Assembly: GCF_000003605.2 (NCBI RefSeq) | Contig: NW_003143808.1 | Coordinates: forward strand, 69,651 to 133,650 | Reading direction: 5' to 3' | DNA: 64,000 nucleotides | Origin: Saccoglossus kowalevskii | Lineage: Eukaryota; Hemichordata; Enteropneusta; Harrimaniidae | Shown here: one piece after another, positions 37,625-51,400 of the stretch | Position numbering within the stretch: position 1 is the first letter of the stretch | Layout of the letters: each line of letters begins with the position of its first letter | Program-made: the position numbers and the translations under genes | Notes under the pieces: generated by a model | What the model was told of the DNA's origin: nothing | What the model saw: only the letters and a program-made list of their open reading frames with translations | The model's database searches: none

Positions 37625-40600
37625 TTACCGCTGAAAAACGTAGATAAGGAAGAAATCAAGGAACTCCATAATTGTCAAAACACTCACACCCAGGCATAGT
37701 CCCATCAAGCCACCAAAACTACCTATTAAAATAAAAATTAAACGTTACTATACATGGTATTTTGTCTTATAAATGATCAAAGCTTGATGATGCTTGAGTT
37801 TCTATGTTTCTTGAAAAATGCATATCATTCATAATTAGGGTGGTAATTTACGACTACGCCATTGTAGTAACAGTACAGAGATATACTCACTAGCAAGTGA
37901 CCATGGAGATACAGCTGGAACCAACATTATTTGCTTGTGCACAAGTTCTTCGAAGAATACTTTTAGGTCAACAATATTGTTGCTATACAAACAAAGAATA
38001 ATACGTCAGTGGAAATCGGTCAGGTAAATCACGTAAAGAACCTGTTGACTAAATCGTGTACAAATAAGTTTTTATATTGTTCGTGCGAAAAAAGAAAAAA
38101 ATACACGATTACTTTCAACACTTTTATATGTAATTGCAAATCATAGATTAAGGAGACTTACGTCAATACATCCTCAGTCACATCGTACATGTCTGTTACA
38201 CGGTCAATAATAGACGGCGATGGGAATTGCGCGAAAGTAACACGTGGGTTGTAAGCTGTCAGCTCACACGGCAGGGTACAGTGAAACTCTCGAGATCGTC
38301 TTGATACCGAATCTGAAATATAAGTGTAACTCTAAATAATAAAATTAATCGTCTATAATGGTTTCATCGTGGTTTTGCTAATCATTTTTCAATATCAACT
38401 TTTTATTGACAAAAACATCATTGCAAATTGTCTCGAGAAAGTGTTTAGTAACAACCCGACCTAAACATGATTTCCCTCGTGTATGAGACACAGTCGGGGT
38501 TTCCCAAGCAGTTTTATCTCATCAACCCCTATTTAAATTTCACTTATGTTCTGTACACGTGTAATCTATGGTTATCCACAAACCTGATTATTTAATCGGG
38601 TAATGTTTCACTATTAATTAGGATATTCTCGTTATACAACATGTTTGTCAAATGTTTTCCTTTTCAGCGCAAAGGTACTTCGTATACAGGTTTTTTTAAA
38701 TCATCCCCAATAATGTATTCTATATTCGTAAACGAGTAAATCTAAATAAGCTTAACTTCATAAGCACATAATATTTGTATAAATAAGTATACAGATTTCA
38801 CTGACATAAGAACAATTGTCACACGGTCATTCTTTGATATGGGTATATGATTATTAATTAATATTTATAAAGTGCGTATATTAGGGTTTGTATTTTATTT
38901 CGACGTAAACCTTGAATTGAATAACAATAATATTGCATTGTTGGCGAGTATTGTAACTTAATATAACACGAACTAAAGCATTATTTTAATAGCGTGGCAC
39001 TAAGTTATTGGAATCTATGTTTGACATAGATTGTGGACCCAATCTGTACAAGTTATCCTATCTATAAATATTCATCAGTATGCAGAAGTGATGGATTAAT
39101 ATATAAGAGGGATAACAATAGTTTAACTAAATTGTCAGGTCAAATGTTCAAAACGAAATATATAATAATATCTTATTCAGCTCTTTTAGGTTGAAATTGG
39201 TGTTACTATCTGATGTCTGAAAGATTGCACTTAAATTGTACTGAGAAACAACGTACATATAGACTGGGTATCAATACTAATAATGCCGTTACAAATGAAG
39301 CATATTACACATCCGATACTTCCTCAATGAGATATTTGCAAATATATTTTTAATATTTAATTAATATTTAATTAAAATTTAATTAAAATTTAATTAGTGA
39401 CGGTTATTTTTATCGCTTTAAATGAATTCATAAAAAATGCTACGTTTTTATCGTATTGATTTATTCCCGACTTATTGTACTCATGCTAGTAATAGTAGTG
39501 TTCATATGACTATCATACTATGAAAAGTGTTTAAAAGCGATAACACTTTCCAAGGTCACTTTGAATATTTTATGTTGTATTATTAAACAGAATATTCCCC
39601 AGCGCTACACATTGTATGTATACACGAGATTGTAGCCGTGCTGCGTAGACGTCTAGTTTTGCCCGTTATTAGTTACATTTACTCCTCAGATCATTAAACA
39701 CATTTTTTTTTTTATACAGTAAATATTAAATATGATAGGTGCCACTTACATATTAGTGCATACTGACTAGGTAGGGCCAAGATAGATATAAAAGTGTAAT
39801 TGACAACATAGGTTGTGTTATGGACTAGTTGGCAACATCTCATTCGTTTTCTTTATAATTGTATCATTACGAGAATTACAACGAAAACAACAAATCAATA
39901 CAAACGCAACGGAAACGCTATAATAATATTTCTTTAAAATTTTAAATATATGAAAAATACATGCATCTGTGATTTAAAAAATAAAAGTGTCGACATAAAT
40001 CATATGATTTACTGTTGAATAGATAAAAAATGCTACGTTTTTATCGTATACGTACTGATAAAAGGCCATGCACATTCCACTGCTTCTTTAATATTACACA
40101 CACGCGCAGGTCCTGAAAAATATCAAGAAGAAATAAAACAATCGTGATTAGAATTATATCAATCCCTCTTTGTAATTTGAGTTTTTTTGTCTCTTGCAAT
40201 TTTTGATCCCTGATATGGGAAAGCAAAATGACGAAAGTCGGATACTATTGATATAAATCATAATATTGGTTGAACATTTAATGGGGTTTTCAGTGGGAGA
40301 ATTGCATTTCATGTGTATACAATGAGAAGTTCTTTGAATTTAAATTGAATTCAACACAATCTGTAACTAACTCTTTGAACATTATTCTCAAATTATGTTG
40401 AGTTTCATCTTTTCAAAAGTCTCAGCGTTACGATTACAAACATTCATTCGGATTTGTTGGATATTGTTATTTCTCTTTCACGTGCAATTGACTGTGGTTA
40501 TTCAGAAACTGTTAGTACCTGGTAAATACGGTTCTTTGCATTTGCATCTACTAATCAATAATTCGGTCATATGTTCGTTGACGCAGCCTTGATAAGAATA

Positions 40601-42566
40601 TATTGGATGATATTTTGTACCTTTAGATGTGCAGTTACTTCGATATGGTGAAGGTAGGAAATGTGCCTGAGTATGGAGAAAATGGTCGCAACGATCGTGT
40701 CATCTAGTTAGGTTTATGTATACTGCTGTATTGTAATGTAATATGAGGATGTAATCATTGCACAAAATCAAACGTAACAGTCTAAGTAAGGTGTAGTGAA
40801 AGGACAATATCTATATATAGACATTAAGCATAGAACCAGGAACTATTGTCAGCTGATACGATGATGCAGCAAAGATGAGTACGTCGTGCCTCTCATGTAT
40901 CAATCTCAAATTTATGAACGAGCTCTTGAATATATAGTCTACGTTTTGTATTTGATGTACCTTTTCTATTGTCACAGCAATCATCGTTTCTGTACCTGGT
41001 GCAACGGACAATACCGAACTTCGACCGAACGTTACCCGGCCAGGCTCGTTTAGTATTACCTGCCAGAGGTAATGAAGATTATAATGTATTATCTCAGAAA
41101 TATTGAAACATTGAATATTCTTGTTCATATTTTTTCTCCCAAATTAATGTATGTTTAATATACGTCAAATTAGTGTTTACCATTATTCCGCTACCAGTAC
41201 GAGGACCGACCGTGTACTCGTTCTTCTCTACACTTATCCGCAAGTGTAATCCTGAGTTTGACCCAGATTGTGATGTCAATAATGGGTTAAGCCAGTCGAT
41301 GTTGAATGAATAACAAACTCCATATTCCGTGAAGACAGTAGTAAAATCATTCCATCTACAGTCACGCTTATCGTCATCGACAAATTGACATTTCAAAATC
41401 ATGTCTTTCAATTGATGAGATGATACTAGCTCAAATTCTGTACGATTTATGAACGCCGGTTCATTTTCCAGAACACTCCAATCGTAGCTTATGTTAAGGT
41501 CCGGGCCAAATCCGGTGATTGGATGTAGTTTCCACAAAAATGCTTCAAACTGTGTCCCATTAATGACAGACTTTCGATATTGGTTGTAATTGCAAACAGT
41601 AACCGTTGGAAATGTGACAAACGATGGGAATTCTATCGACGTTATCACATCTGTCGGATATCCCAGATAAATGTATATTTGCGCATTGAGCGCAAAAACT
41701 AAAAAGACGGCACCTGAGACAACACATATACTCCAGATTAACCTGCAATAAGAAGACGTAAGAATTTCACTTCATTCTTCATTACAATATTATATAATCT
41801 TAATCTAGAGAGTAAACCAACAGCAAATGTGTCAATGTGGAATGTTTAGAACAAATATATAGACTTAGTTATGCTTTCTATAAGCAAAACAAAATGTTCA
41901 CATTTAGTATTCGACACTTCTGGCAGGGAAAACAATCTATAAAAAAAGAATAAATGAAAGAATACCATAGGGGAGACGAATAACTTGGTAATTAAACATT
42001 ATACGTCAGGACTAAATATAAGATCATTTTTTGACGACTACATCTATATCCAGCCATGTGCTTTGCCGACAGCGCAGTTTATGTTCATACGATTCTCACT
42101 GTAATATAATAATTGAATTATATTGTATTGAATACACACGGCCGCAATTGATTGATATTATATTGTTTTCACATATGTCCTGAAAGATATATATAGACCA
42201 CAATATTTTATTTGTAAGAAAAAATCACATGTTGATATTTTGAGGTAAAATATCTACATCCATACAACAGAGCAAATGCTATCTTAAATAAAGATAATTA
42301 CAATAGAGCAGTAATAGAAAAAACTCTGAATGTGAATACCTTCGTTGCCAGGAACTGGATTTGTCTGACGCGTAGGCCACTCCATGCAGTGTAGTGTGTC
42401 CCATGAACTGACAGAATCGTTCGGAGAAGCGATGGAATCGCGCGTTATGCTCGACGTTGCTTGAACTCTTGTCACTCTCCGGGGAACTCGAACCACGACG
42501 TTCAGCGTGAGGGGAGATGTCAATCTTTGACATATTAGAGTGCCTAACAGACGTTATTTCTGACAT
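37625..42566 (-). CDS. ASIC-like DEG/ENaC sodium channel, gene C (8 exons, 477 aa)
   Basis: Exons in coding order: 42566-42340, 41742-41181, 41059-40961, 40666-40519, 40112-40056, 38312-38162, 37982-37891, 37722-37625; stop at 37627-37625. Total 1434 nt, continuous frame, all introns GT-AG. Same architecture as A and B: TTLHG (His61-Gly62), TM1 starting LIWSICVV, FPTVTVCN, QLKDMILKC, GVCYSF, CKC in exon 4, VC and EC in exon 5, and CTLPC in exon 6. It is the most diverged paralogue: exon 2 is one codon shorter, exon 6 two codons longer, exon 8 two codons shorter. TM2 has GVS where A and B have GAS at the selectivity filter. The N-terminus (residues 1-50) is Ser-, Arg- and Glu-rich, unlike A or B, and could carry its own regulation. 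The protein ends with FQR right after TM2. It is the first gene transcribed in the minus direction of the array. Confidence 0.93.
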
Positions 42567-45034
42567 TGTGTTCTACCGTGTACCTCTACAAACATCAGCT
42601 CAAATACAGTACGTATTATCAAAACCGCTGCGTCGATTGCACTGAAAAAACGTATATATAAATATATATAATGTTGACACACTGAACAACTAGAGGTAAT
42701 AAATAAGGAATAAAATGCTCCGTTTTATAGCAATTAACGATGGCGAGCGCTTCATGAACACTGCACTGCAATGTTTTATATTATACATGATGCGGACTAA
42801 ACTGTCGGAGAATGCAGACGTTATCCTTAGATGCCAAGGGTCTCGTGGGAACATACCATACTACATACATCTATACGTGCATTATTGGTTTATGAGATAC
42901 ATAAAGTTGTAGTGTGGAATGTGGAATAAACTATAATATACTAAATATACTAAAAAATAATATAAAAAATAACAACTCCTTACAATTTATTTGCACCAAT
43001 TTCCGATGCATACGCCTGTAGAACAGAAAATATTGATACAAAATTCATGCATTTTTTTCCGATAAGAACCTTCCAATCTACCAGTCTGGATGGCCTATTA
43101 CACTACAGAAAATTACATCTATATAAATAATGTGACCTCGATAAACGTACAATAAATTATTAAAAGATAATGCAATTTCATTCAATGCTATATTATGTTG
43201 TTAATATATCGTTATTTTAAATTAAAAAAAAACGATGGGTAACGACTGTTCAGCTGTAATTTGACTTATTTCAAACTAGATATTTAGAAAATGTGAATTC
43301 ATCTACAGTATATTATTTATTAGTTTAGATAATACTTAAATTATTTTGACATACCGTTATTTTTTGCAATTATTTAATAAAGGGACACTGAGGAATACAA
43401 TTGGGTATTTTCAATAAATTTGACCGATACGCATGCGCTTTGGGCCAGACGCGTGCGCGTAGACATACTTAATTAAATATAATTATAGCTTCTTTTAAGT
43501 CTGTCAAATAAAACACGATATTCTCTGTAGCCTTTTAATAACTACTTGGCAGAAGCTCATTTTCCAGATGCGTCATTCAATAACAACAGTGACATACTAA
43601 CCACAACAATATATGCATTATTGCTGATGGATGCCCATACACATATGGGTTTCGATGCAAACTTGATTTATAATTCAAACTCAGCTGAACATATGTTATT
43701 CTTTGGATGCTGTACGAGGCGGTGCGTTAGATCAGTCGTGATTAATTCGTAACATACGACTATAGTGTCATCGTTATTGTCAGATGTCGTATTCATAGTT
43801 GTTGTTGATAACGTTATTGCAAAGGAGTCGCGATCTGCGCCATTACGTAACATACATAATAAAATACATAGTATAATTAAAGCAATTTAGTGCACTCATG
43901 CTTGCCATAGGGTCAAGGCAATAGTGTTATTCCGTCATGCCACCATAATTTCCAATGATGGTCATTCAAGAAATGCTGAAACACATTTTATTCATCACAG
44001 TAGTTATGAAATCTATATAATCGCCACCATCCACATAAAGTCCATGTCCCCACAGTGCGATGCATGTACGGTGGATCAAAGCATTCAGGGGTATACACTA
44101 CATGCATCTGGATTTAAAACAAATGCTTGTGATTATATCCACATCAACACAAATCCTAGCCTACGTTACAGACTAGTACAGCATGCTGTCGGTAGCTACC
44201 GGTAAATTAGACATTGTTCATTGTTCAAGTACCAAATGCAAATTTAATTGTCAAGTGTGTCAGAAAAATAGCCTAGAATGATTAAACGCGCATTTTAACA
44301 ATCAAAATAGCCCAGCTGCCTATGTAGAGACAAAGTTGATAATGCGATGATAATGAAATATTAGCTGAACAATGACATATTAGCTATTTGTCATGGTTAT
44401 TGTTACCGCGAGTTCACATCCAAGGTCATGTTATGGTTGTTGCTATCATCTTATTTACCGCAAGTATGACTAAATTATTCGTTAAAACAGAACATTAAAG
44501 ATGTCGTCACTTAATGGATAAATCTGACAGTGGTCAGGCCATGGCACATACCTACAAAGAATCAAAGCAATTGAGCTTGTAGTTTTCAAGAAGTGGGAAA
44601 CAGTTTTTTTTTTTTTTTATCAAACAAATTAAACGGTTGCATGACAATGACGATTGGAACATTCAGTAAAGACCAACATAACGTGAAACATATTGACATC
44701 ATGTATGTCATTATGTCAGCATGTTAAAGGACTATGCATTGCTGAACTATCGTGTCAAAATGGTAGTTTATTGAACTGGTGCAATGAGAGGGCGCTTTCC
44801 ATATCACAAGGTTATCCTTAGAAACTATTAGAACATATTTTGCCGAATCGGGGCATAACAAATTCAGTATTTCTGTCATTTCCGCATAAAAGAATGAGTA
44901 TTTTACCGTCGTAAAAAATACAATCTGAGAAAAAAGGGTAGTTGTGGTTTATTTGTGTTTTAATTCACATACTATTCACAGATGATTATACTATGTACCC
45001 TTCCTTAAGATATAAGGCTAATTTGCATGTGATG
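42567..45034. other. Upstream flank of gene C
   Basis: AT-rich with no recognised gene or repeat apart from homopolymer runs. Expected location of the gene C promoter. Confidence 0.6.
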
Positions 45035-45875
45035 TGAATGTGATAATTATTACGAGAATACCGCAAAGTGTGCACGAAAGCAGTACGGGGATTTTATCGG
45101 CCGATGCAATGTTGAGGTTGTTACCACAGGGAGCCCAGGAACTATAATCAACTGTAATACGCAGTCTCTATGAGCGGGGGGGGGGGGGGTAATCGGCTAG
45201 TATCTAGTGTAAGAAATAGGCAAGGGATGAAGGCTCCAGTCAGCTCACATTTTTTAAACTCGAAAAAAACAGACCACATCGAGGTCACGACTCGGTTAGC
45301 CTTGCTCAACTGGTTCGTAACCAGTCTTGTGATTAGTTGTTGACAAATNNNNNNNNNNNNNNNNNNNNNNNNNNNNNNNNNNNNNNNNNNNNNNNNNNNN
45401 NNNNNNNNNNNNNNNNNNNNNNNNNNNNNNNNNNNNNNNNNNNNNNNNNNNNNNNNNNNNNNNNNNNNNNNNNNNNNNNNNNNNNNNNNNNNNNNNNNNN
45501 NNNNNNNNNNNNNNNNNNNNNNNNNNNNNNNNNNNNNNNNNNNNNNNNNNNNNNNNNNNNNNNNNNNNNNNNNNNNNNNNNNNNNNNNNNNNNNNNNNNN
45601 NNNNNNNNNNNNNNNNNNNNNNNNNNNNNNNNNNNNNNNNNNNNNNNNNNNNNNNNNNNNNNNNNNNNNNNNNNNNNNNNNNNNNNNNNNNNNNNNNNNN
45701 NNNNNNNNNTCTTACACTTGATACCAGCCGATACCCCCCGCCCCCGCTCATAGAGACTGCGTATTACAGTTGATTATAGTTCCTGGGCTCCCTGTGTTGT
45801 TACGTTACCGTACTGTGCGAGAGCAGACTTTGCGGTATTTTCGTGATACCCGTATTATTATACATCTTTTTCATG
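45035..45875. repeat. Long inverted repeat bracketing an assembly gap
   Basis: Left arm about 45035-45214 and right arm about 45710-45875 are inverted copies. The best block is the 90 nt containing CAGGGAGCCCAGGAACTATA and GCAGTCTCTATGAGCGGGGG. The interior is 45215-45348 plus the gap. It could be the terminal inverted repeats of a DNA transposon or a true palindrome that broke assembly. Confidence 0.65.
45349..45709. other. Assembly gap (361 N)
   Basis: Run of N between two inverted repeat arms; content unknown. Confidence 0.99.
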
Positions 45876-45879
45876 CTTG

Positions 45880-47039
45880 CACTAATAATTAAATGAGATA
45901 CTAGTATAACTGCCCGAAAAAGCGACGAAGAACGTTTAGCGTTGTGCGTATGTTTGCATTACCATTCCCCGCTGATAGCGCTCTGCGTCTGAAGTAAACA
46001 AAAAAGTGTTAGAACGTGAGGAAGTCATTTGAACGCGTTCGTGACATTTTTGAACACGCCCACACACGGACGGGTAGACTCTATTGTTTTGGTAGCAGAT
46101 GTAAAATAATATTTTCTATCGTCGTCAATTGCTGTTGTAACTACCAATGCTTTCATGCCATGAGTTAGCAGTTTATATTTAACCATGTTAGTGCCATGTT
46201 CAGAATGTTATTTGGAATCGTTCACACATAAACAACGTAATTTGTCACGATAATGAAATACAATACACAATTTTTGTGGCGCCGTCATGCGACGATAGGT
46301 TGAATGAAGATCGTCTGTCAAAACACTTGTTTTGCGATAGTTACTATATGATATATGACGAACGACACAACTGAATAAAGTTATAGCTTAGAACTATATT
46401 GCGGTAACCTATCTACGTCATTGTTAAGTCACATACACGCGTTGTCAATAGAGGGCGTGATTTATAATGCATCGTTATTTTCCGTGTTAACAAACACATG
46501 ACAGATATATTTAGATTGTTTCAACAGAGAGAAGTAATTTTCGCTTATAACACCAGTGTTCATAATAATAATAATTACCAATACTTACTCTATAAACAAA
46601 ATATGTGCATATATGTGTCGACCCCTCAAAGACAAGAAACTCCCAACACGTACATCGCAAAACATCAACACATCACAAAACATCCCACTACTATAGCGCT
46701 TATAGTTGTAAAACTGTGTCGCGTTAGATCATAAAACAGTTGGTCATTTAAACCTGGAAAGAGTATATATTTACACTTGTTGGCGGATTTAAATTTCATT
46801 ATTATTCAAATTAAAATATCGGTTTATATATGGTCGTTCTACGTTATTGAATCCCGTGTCAATATAAACGGTTTTGTGTAGACGGAACTATTCTCACCGA
46901 TTTTCAGGTCTCGAAATAAACAGAAATAATAGTTGTTTTTGCTTTTAAAAGCGGTGACAGAAAATTATAACAAAATTACATAGTGTTACAATCAATTTTC
47001 AATATAAACCTACGTATATTAGCATCCAAGTGAGTCGCC
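45880..47039. other. Intergenic, nothing recognised
   Basis: Only short open frames with no similarity to known proteins. Confidence 0.55.
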
Positions 47040-47465
47040 GCTCTACTGCGTCCCATCCTCAAGTTTTATTGAAATCTGTTGAAAGGGTGTTTAGAAAAAA
47101 AAATGAAAACATTGGCTAATTATTATATAAAGATTTCAATCAAAAACTAATCATATCTACGCATTGTTCCAGAGCATATATGTGTCAAGTTTCCTTGAAA
47201 TTTGTTTAATGGTACATGGAAAGGCTTAAAATTTGCTAATTAATATGCAAATTAGGTAAATAATATGTGTGGATTTCAACCAAAAATAAATTAGCTCTGA
47301 GCATTATCCCAGAATATCTATGTGCAATGTTTCATGAAAAATTTATACTAGTAATTGGTTCTTGAGATATCTGTGGAGCAGACATAGACACACATACACA
47401 CCGGGGTACGGACACACTAACTGCAAAAGCTCTCATTGTGACTGTGCTTCGTACACGGGAGTCAA
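47040..47465. repeat. Diverged interspersed repeat with internal repetition
   Basis: Blocks of the type TCAAGTTTCcTTGAAAT and GATTTCAAcCAAAAA recur about every 120 nt. It ends in GACATAGACACACATACACA and a GTACACGG block, the usual style of abundant repeats in marine invertebrates. No coding potential. Confidence 0.5.
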
Positions 47466-47499
47466 ATAGTAATTTTAGGCAAATTAGAATGAGATATGT

Positions 47500-47860
47500 C
47501 GGAAATTTTAACTCAAGCGAAGCTACGACCAACAAATCAAGTTTTCTGTCATTTTTATGGCAACAGTAGAGAGATATTTTTTTTAATTTGTCCGCCTTTA
47601 TGGAGTTGTTTGACAAATACTGGCCTAGCCTCACCCCCACCCAATTCCAATCACAGAAAAATCGTAAAACCGCTCCTGGCGAAAAGTTACCCCAACTTAG
47701 AGAACGAATTTCTCAGCAATGAAAACAGATATAAAGGAAAACAAAACAAATATTAACTTTGGCCCCCACACTCAAGCTGAGTAGAATAAGTTATGTCCAA
47801 GGTGTGTAGGAGGAGGAGATACATTTGGCGTGAAGCTATAGCAATGGTGGGTCATATTTG
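47500..47860. repeat. Inverted single unit of the 290-bp tandem repeat family
   Basis: The reverse complement contains CGCCAAATGTATCTCCTCCT, TACTCAGCTTGAGTGTGGG and GTTGCCAT in the same order as the array at 51560-52370. Confidence 0.65.
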
Positions 47861-47869
47861 CTCATATTC

Positions 47870-49054
47870 CAGCATCTAACAAGCGTGAAGGTATCACGGG
47901 GTAAAATTCTCTCTCCGGGGATTCTCCACACTGTCAGGGGGGAATCTCGTCTCGTCTCGTCTCTCTATCTCGTCCCCTTGAGGTACGGGATCGGGAAAGT
48001 CACTTTAACTTTACAGTCAAATAAGACACACACAACGAAATACGTTTCAGCTCTCGTCTTAGTCGGTCAATCGAGCACTCTATAAGACACAGCGCCCTGG
48101 GGAAAAAATCCCCAAGACTCTCACAAGGCTGAACCAAGACTCGCCCAAGACTGGACTGCCTCAAGGCTCGCCCCTGGACTCTCTCGACTCGACTCGACTG
48201 CGTCTGTCGTGGAGTATTCGCCAAGACCAACTCAAACTCTCTTTATTCATTTTCAAAACTCTAACCAATTACAAAACAGTAAAAGACTCTAGGGCGTAAC
48301 CTTCAATCATAAAGCCAATCATACTAAGTACTGAATACGTCATATCTTTTGATTAATCGTTCACTACATTAATAACTATGGAATACCAACTGTCAGAATC
48401 GCGACGGATATCTCGTAATTAGTTCCAAATCACTGAGCCAAGTTCCGTCCAAAACTTCAATTAGGCCTAAACGATGACAGACATAACACAGCAATTCGGC
48501 TAATAATCAACTAATTAAGTCGGTTAACAGATACGCAAAAACAAATTCATGACAAAGGTATGGGGTCTGCTAAAACAACTCACAGAAGGATTAATGCGTG
48601 TAGACGCCTAACGCCACACACACACATAAATATAAGGGCAATCCTAGCGCATCGGATGGCCAAGCAAACGCGATAATCGAAGTAGGTACGTTTCCAGAGC
48701 GCGAGTACAGAGAGGTGAATTCGTTCTACTTTTTGTATACAGTCCGATGTCAGATTATGCATAAACAAATGAAAGTATTTCTCTTCTCATATGTGTTTTA
48801 TTCATATAGTCACATCTTTTTTCATCAAGAATGACTGACACCCACAGGTTTTTTAGCCACGTTCGATCGACGTCTGGCTTCATAGTATTTCTAAAACCTC
48901 CGGCCTCCCGTAGCATTGCAAAATAACTATTACGCAGACATGACAGTTGTCAATAACGATCACATTGATTTTTTGAATGATCCAGTTAAAATGCAATTCC
49001 TCACTCTTGTAGCGTCATCTTGACTCTCCGTATAGCTGTATTTTTTATTTATTG
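47870..49054. other. Intergenic, GC-richer repeat-like stretch
   Basis: 47940-48230 is locally GC-rich with short CTCGT and CTCGA runs. No gene recognised; it includes the repeat at 48745-48890. Confidence 0.5.
48745..48890. repeat. Dispersed repeat related to 23320-23520
   Basis: Second copy of the repeat in gene B intron 5, same orientation. Confidence 0.5.
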
Positions 49055-49440
49055 TACAAGACACTTCGCGATGGGCGTCTTTCGCGGTAATATTTACGAA
49101 AGTTTAAATTTTTGTTCACTATTTTATAAACTGTCTTGGGAATTCCCATCACCAATTAGACAATGTCACAGCATTTCGCCTATGTTTTCAACAAATCCAA
49201 AATCTCGATAATGTTGTTTACTTTACAATTGTACTATGAATTACATTTGAAGTTTTGATAATTTTAATGGTATTCATATTTTGGTGCAAACATATACACT
49301 CACAAAATACCCATATAGTATATAGCCTTGACAAAAAAACATTATATTTCCTTGTCTTAATAATGCATTTTTTTCGATCTGTGTAACTTCATGTGAAATT
49401 TCTAATGAGATTTAAAGTTCAGTTGTCAACTTGTCCATGG
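49055..49440. repeat. Dispersed repeat, copy 1 (pairs with 51405-51475 plus 52620-52985)
   Basis: Contains CACTTCGCGATG, TTTATAAACTG, ACCAATTAGAC, GTCACAGCATTTCG, ATAGCCTTGACAAAAAA and AACTTGTCCATGG. All recur in the same order in the second copy, which is split by the tandem array. Confidence 0.7.
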
Positions 49441-49444
49441 AGAA

Positions 49445-51400
49445 CGTTCACTGGCTTGTAGGCGTACTTGCTGTACAGTCTCGTGCTCTCAATATGTCGG
49501 TTTCTTTAGTTGTCGTTCGGTAACATTTGGTCTTCCACGATTTACAATCAATTTCAACTCAAGTCATGAGTCTTGGCATATCTCAGTACTATCGTTCCTC
49601 AGTCCGTGCTAATATTAAGACGTACAGTTCGCTGTTTCAGTGAAGAGCGGCGAGATGGCATCACACTCTCGCACTTGTGTTTCTTGCACATGTGGTTTTC
49701 GCCCAGCATCCTTTGCGGTGTTGTCAATCATGGATGCTGCATAGCGTATACGGAAAGCGTGAAAATGCATTACTTGGGTAAAGCACTCATACTGGAATCA
49801 TCCAGATATGCAGACACTGCGTATTTTCTGTAATTAAACTAATTAGTCTCAAATAAATAATGAAGAAAGAAATACATTTCTGACTGTTAAATTCCAGGTG
49901 CGATATATGATATGAATTTATTTAGTACAATGGCCTCATGGTTATGGTTATATACCCTATATATTATAACGTAATTTATTAGCAGCTATTCACCGTTTAC
50001 TTTAGTTGTGTAGACACATATTTTTTAAGAACATTGAGTTAAGTCAATCACACTCTATTATATTTTAAAGATGTAATTGTTAAATAATATTATTATTTTT
50101 TTTAATGAAAACGTTATTATAGCGTAATTTATTTGCGGATAAATACTTACCATATGCTCACTACTGAGCATGCTTAGTCCGCTGAATTTCCCGCTACTAT
50201 AATGTTTGTGGATATGACTGTTACCGACGTTTTCTTCATTCTTCGCATGGTAAGTGGTCAAATAGTTGTATAATTTATATACAGATTGTTTTCTAATATT
50301 AATTTTACTCAGAAAACAATGATTATTCAAGCTTATCAATCAGAAAGATGGTTGCTACCGGCCATTTTGAACTTGCTGGCAAATTTGAATTTTGTTCTCC
50401 CCGTGTTGGTGGTTTTGGGGACAAATTGTATTTGAATGAACTTACTTTTGTAACATTCCTTGCTTTGTCTGTGTTTTAGAATAATGTTGTTGGAAAATTA
50501 AATTAAATGATAATATGTCCGAGTGCTGTTGCCGGAAAATCAATATTTTATATAACTCGTATTCGTTCCTAATAGACCATTTTCTGTTCACTGGTGAGAA
50601 TCACGCGTTATGCGTGAAATCGAACGTAAAAACAGGACAAACAAAGGTCATAGCAGGGGGGAGTTGCATGACACGATTGGTTGAAATAATCGTCTCATTT
50701 GCATAAATTAATATTCATGAGCAATGAATAACTTGTCTTCTTGAACGAAAATGGCCAGCAGCCAGAATCAAGGGGGATTCGCACAGAGTTCTGGGTAAAT
50801 CAAGGGATTACTCGCTGTTACGGCATGCCTGATTGGCTGAAAATGTGTATGCGCATGAAGTCGTCGGATATCATCAGAAAACGCAGGATTTGTGCAGTTT
50901 TGAATAAAACAAAGTTAGCGATTATGAACGATGGTTATTAACGTAACACCCGATCCCCTCTAAACTTATTTCCATTTTAAGGTAAGAAATAGAAATTTGA
51001 ACCGACAAGGTGTCGATTATACTAGATGCCATGTTTCACAACTTGTTTATTTATATACGTATCCTCGGGGACGGAGCTACATCACAAGACGTTCCACGTT
51101 GCTAAGACGCGCACCACTATACATGTATTTCTATGGGATCTGTGTGCGCTGCTGTGGAACGCTGGTCGAGCCGGTGAAAATTCGAGAACACAACACAAAC
51201 TCAACTTTGAAGCAATCCTGAACAACCAAATTTACATATGTTACACACATAGGGCTAATATTGTTACACTGTTCAGGGGGGTCTCAACAACCATCCCAAA
51301 GTACCTTTTCTTCGAGTTTGTGGGCTTTGTTTTCACCGCGATGGTTGCCAAGCGGTGAAAAACGCCCGGATGTCCGCCCGAGGATAGCGGATGATTATTT
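49445..51400. other. Intergenic with one dispersed repeat
   Basis: Holds the 50656-50738 repeat. Open frames at 50997-51358 overlap each other and look like chance. Confidence 0.5.
50656..50738. repeat. Inverted copy of the repeat at 33875-33945
   Basis: Shares TGCATGACACGA, GAAATAATCGTCTCATTTGC and ATTCATGAGCAATGAA in reverse orientation, each copy next to a G/C homopolymer. This shows a dispersed repeat family in the window. Confidence 0.65.

Noticed and set aside
43546-44205. Plus-strand open frames of 68 and 93 codons upstream of gene C
   Set aside because: No splice context, similarity or codon pattern to support a gene.
45296-45753. Open frames running through the 45 kb gap
   Set aside because: They exist only because N codons do not stop translation.
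48000-48450. Possible LTR-like block
   Set aside because: General composition only; no paired terminus or copy found.
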